Source: CAWBRT01 sp963791145 (GTDB taxonomy: Bacteria; Acidobacteriota; Terriglobia; Terriglobales; Acidobacteriaceae). Taken from it: a stretch of 64,000 nucleotides of DNA. The stretch covers positions 1-64,000 of the forward strand of contig CAWBRT010000027.1 in the NCBI GenBank assembly GCA_963791145.1. Reading direction: 5' to 3'. Position 1 is the first letter of the stretch. Every line of letters begins with the position of its first letter. The notes under the pieces were generated by a model that was not told the origin of the DNA, ran no database searches, and saw only the letters and a program-made list of their open reading frames with translations. A program made the translations under genes and the position numbers. Positions 61,630 through 64,000 of this stretch are shown here, piece after piece.

Positions 61630-62881
61630 ATGAGCTCTCGCTGGCTGATCCTGGCCGACGATCTGACTGGCGCCGCCGATTGCGCCATCGCCTTCGGCAA
61701 GCGCGGCATGGAGTCGGTAGTAGCCTGGGAGAGGCATATGGAAGCCGGCCAGGTGCAGGTCCTGGCAGTGGATGCCGCCACCCGTCGGTTACCGGCGGAG
61801 CAAGCGGCGCGAAAGCAGGTGAAGGTCCTGGCTGCTCACTACCGTCCCGGGCTGCGCCTCTACAAGAAGATTGACTCGACCATCCGCGGCCAGCCTGCCG
61901 CCGAGCTCGCTGCTCTGCTGGCATTTCCTGCTGCTGCCAGTGGGGGACGCCCTCGGCTGGCGATTGTCGCGCCGGCCTTTCCCGGAACCGGCCGCATCAC
62001 TGTCAACGGCAGTATCGTCATGGGCGGAGTCCCTCTGGAGCAAACGCCGCTCTGGGCCCGTGAGCACACTTACGTCAGCGCGAACCTGGCGGAGATCCTC
62101 GGCAGTGTCGGCTTAAGTGCGGAGGTGATATCCCAGGACGTGGTAGCCAAAGGCGCTGAGGCCATTCACGCGCGTCTGAAAAGCGCCTTCCAGCGTGGTA
62201 TCGGCGGCGTGGTCTGCGACGCCCAGAGCGAAGCGGATCTGGCTGCGCTGGCTGAGGCATCCTTCCCATTGGCGGAAGACGTGATCTGGGTGGGATCGGG
62301 TGGATTGGCGGCGGCACTGGCGGCCGTCTTGGAAGCTCCCACACCAAAGCCGGCGCAGATCACCCTCCAGGCTGGCGCTCGGAAGAATATTCTGCTTGTG
62401 GTCGGCACTCTGGCCGAGGCCTCGCGCCTGCAGAGCAAAACGATTCTAGACGCCGGACTGGTAGCGCATGTTCCCATATCGCCCGCGACGTTATTTGCCG
62501 GCCCGTGTTCGCCCGAATGGCAACAGCAGTCAAGGCGATTCGCCGATACGCTAGCGACGGGCAAAGATGTGCTGCTGGAGTTAGAGAAGGCGGCGAACCC
62601 TGATCTGTTGCGGGGCGCCGAGTTGGCCGAACGTTTGGCCGAGTTCGCCGGAGACCGGCCTTAACAGCTTCGGCGCCTTGGTCGCCACGGGCGGCGATAC
62701 GTTGTACGCGCTGCTCTCGCGCTTCAAGGTTCACGGCATTCGCCTGGTGGAAGAAGTAGAGCCCGGCGTACCATTCGGCATGACCGTGGGCGCTATGGCC
62801 GTTCCGCTGATCAGCAAGGCTGGAGCCTTTGGCGACCCTGACACGCTGCGCCGCTGCCTGGAACGGCTACGCCAGTTGTAA
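61630..62881 (+). pseudogene. Four-carbon acid sugar kinase family (DUF1537), one apparent insertion
   Basis: The corrected product is about 416 residues. The N-terminal domain has RWLILADDLTGAADCAIAFG, then GLRLYKKIDSTIRGQPAAEL (the KxDSTLRG motif) and VAPAFPGTGRITVNG. The C-terminal nucleotide-binding end, ETGLNSFGALVATGGDTLYA and EEVEPGVPFG, lies in another frame, reached by removing one G at 62648-62651 (CCGG). DUF1537 enzymes phosphorylate threonate, erythronate or other sugar acids. It is separate from the sugar-acid cluster at 30-39 kb but could act on a related intermediate. The shift is again a +1 insertion. Confidence 0.85.
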
Positions 62882-63059
62882 TGTCGCAACCGCCGACGCA
62901 ATCAGGCACAGTAGCAATACGTGCTTTGAAAGGGCATGGCTTGAGCCATGTCGTCCGAAAAAGGAAAGATGTGGGCTTTAGACCAGACTAGCGAAAGGTG
63001 TAATGGCTAAAGTAGCCGGGCGCTTTCGGCCCCGACGAAGTCCCTGCGTTTTATCGCTT

Positions 63060-63254
63060 TCATTCAGACTTGCTATCTTTGGGAGCGCTCGCGTCGGTTT
63101 TGCCTGCGTTTTCGTCTTTGATGGCTTCCTTAAAGCCGCGGATTCCTTCCCCCAATCCTTTGCCGAGATCTTTCAGCTTGCTGGGGCCAAATACGAGCAG
63201 AGCTATACACAAGATGACGAGCAGGTGCAGTGGTTGAAACAGACCCTCGCCCAT
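63060..63254 (-). CDS. tatA: Twin-arginine translocase TatA/E subunit
   Basis: This 64-residue protein starts MGEGLFQPLHLLVILCIALL after AGGAGATCTGCT, with a single membrane helix, the hinge VFGPSKLKDLGKGLGEGIRG, an amphipathic helix FKEAIKDE and an acidic/Ser tail. It forms the pore of the Tat export system for folded proteins. Possible Tat substrates exist in this window, such as the truncated binding protein at 6.6 kb. tatB and tatC are not nearby. Confidence 0.9.
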   Translation of the reverse strand: MGEGLFQPLHLLVILCIALLVFGPSKLKDLGKGLGEGIRGFKEAIKDENAGKTDASAPKDSKSE

Positions 63255-63285
63255 AGCAGATCTCCTGAAGAACAGCAACAAACGA

Positions 63286-63306
63286 CCCTCGGCTCGAAGC
63301 CGAGGG
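63286..63306. repeat. Hairpin at the end of the IS200/IS605 remnant
   Basis: CCCTCGGC-TCGAA-GCCGAGGG is an eight-base-pair perfect hairpin lying just past the stop of the transposase fragment. Subterminal hairpins of this kind are the transposase recognition ends of IS200/IS605 elements. Confidence 0.55.
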
Positions 63307-63308
63307 GT

Positions 63309-63545
63309 TTAAGGGCTGTCGATTGGAAATCGACTATCATCAATGACCTCCTCGCCTTCTTGTTCGTCAATGTATTCGCGAATCATTTCGTCGGTGATCG
63401 TGCCGGAGCTGACGGCCAAGTATCCCCTGGCCCAGAAATGCCTCCCCCAGAACTTCTTGCGTAGATGGGGGAATTCCGGCAGCAGCACCCGCGAGCTGAT
63501 CCCCTTTAGCCATTGACTAACCGGAAGTGCTGAACCCTTCAGCAG
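63309..63545 (-). pseudogene. IS200/IS605 family transposase TnpA, 3' fragment
   Basis: The minus-strand frame reads SQWLKGISSRVLLPEFPHLR, then KKFWGRHFWARGYLAVSSGT and ITDEMIREYIDEQEGEE, ending at TAA. This is the C-terminal half of a Y1 (HUH) transposase with the Tyr-containing helix region GTITDEMIREYI. The N-terminal half with the HUH motif is missing upstream of 63545. The element is therefore dead, although its end hairpin is preserved. Confidence 0.8.
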
Positions 63546-63644
63546 CTATCATAATCCAACTCGGCGGAAAACGCGAAGCACTCCGCCTGGTTTTGCGGAC
63601 CGGAGCTGTTGTCTAGCTGGCACGGCACTCATTAGAATCAGCGT

Positions 63645-64000
63645 ATGTCACTGTTGGATATCGCCGTTCTTGCCGTCGTGCAGGGAATGGCGGAACTGCT
63701 CCCTGTATCGAGTTCAGCTCATGTGGTTGTAACCGAGAAACTTCTTGGGCTTGATCCCTCGTCTCCGCCAATGACCCTGCTTCTGGTCATGCTCCACACC
63801 GGTACGATGTTCGCCGTGATTGTTTATTTTTGGAAGCAGTGGCAAAGCACGTACTTGGAGAGCAGGGCCGCCTTCAAGCGCATTGCCTGGCTTCTTGTTT
63901 TTGCAACCGCGCTCACCGGATTGATCGGCGAAGCGATCATCAAGCTTATCGAAAGAACGCTGTTTCGCGGGCACCCGCATGCGATGATCGAGGACTTGTT
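63645..64000 (+). CDS. uppP: Undecaprenyl-diphosphatase UppP (BacA), partial
   Basis: This is the first 118 residues of an integral membrane phosphatase that recycles the cell-wall lipid carrier. The start MSLLDIAVLAVVQGMAELLP is followed by VSSSAHVVVTEKLLGLDP, which contains the conserved Glu and Ser-Ser-Ser-Ala-His of the active site. Further helices are TLLLVMLHTGTMFAVIVYFW and WLLVFATALTGLIGEAI. The gene continues beyond the right edge. The usual Phe after Glu is Leu here. Overproduction of this family gives bacitracin resistance. Confidence 0.92.
   Translation, partial: MSLLDIAVLAVVQGMAELLPVSSSAHVVVTEKLLGLDPSSPPMTLLLVMLHTGTMFAVIVYFWKQWQSTYLESRAAFKRIAWLLVFATALTGLIGEAIIKLIERTLFRGHPHAMIEDL

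Noticed and set aside
63286..63306. Hairpin as transcription terminator of tatA
   Set aside because: tatA is transcribed away from it; the position fits the end of the IS200/IS605 remnant instead.

Overview
The window looks like a chromosomal segment of a soil acidobacterium, or a close relative within Acidobacteriota. This is inferred from gene content only. The right half carries a moderately high-GC housekeeping set: an Omp85-type outer-membrane assembly protein next to a TamB-like protein, a cytochrome c maturation cluster followed by a carboxypeptidase-regulatory-domain membrane protein, a DUF2934 protein, the aspartokinase-homoserine dehydrogenase-threonine synthase-homoserine kinase set, phasin/PhaR, TatA and UppP.

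Layout. 1-7.1 kb is a decayed mobile region: a broken tyrosine recombinase, a phage-type replication protein, a zinc-ribbon protein translationally linked to a serine recombinase, two further 3' fragments of that recombinase, and a HEPN-like protein of unknown family. 7.7-10.6 kb is a three-gene metabolic operon (unknown two-repeat protein, SDR dehydrogenase, MFS transporter). 11.2-17.7 kb is a toxin-antitoxin island: VapBC, Phd/VapC, MNT with a broken HEPN partner, HigBA, and a second, frameshifted copy of the first VapBC, plus an aldo/keto reductase and several dispersed repeats. 18.3-20.5 kb has a second aldo/keto reductase and a malate/lactate-type dehydrogenase. 20.7-26.3 kb has an HDOD protein, a chemoreceptor fragment, homospermidine synthase with an ornithine-type decarboxylase (polyamine synthesis), and DUF488. 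26.4-28.8 kb is a beta-propeller/DUF305 pair. 28.9-30.4 kb holds fragments of an integrase and of a type IIG restriction-modification protein. 30.4-38.9 kb is a sugar-acid type catabolic cluster (ModA-like binding protein, LysR regulator, MFS transporter, hydroxyacid dehydrogenase, enolase-superfamily dehydratase, cyclase-family hydrolase, split UxaA). Two near-identical LysR-type promoter regions precede its two operons. 39.8 kb has a tRNA-Glu(CTC). 40-64 kb is the housekeeping block.

Two points stand out. First, a 32-residue reading frame very rich in Thr and Ile, followed by an intrinsic terminator, sits just upstream of the aspartokinase-threonine gene set and looks like a transcription attenuator. 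Second, several conserved genes (tamB-like, ccmF, ccmI-like, thrC, the DUF1537 kinase, the integrase) are interrupted by single-base insertions. Six of the insertion sites I could place lie inside perfect palindromes of six or more bases, so I suspect a systematic sequencing or consensus error rather than decay of so many core genes. These genes are annotated across their frameshifts. No ribosomal RNA, CRISPR array or complete insertion sequence was seen.
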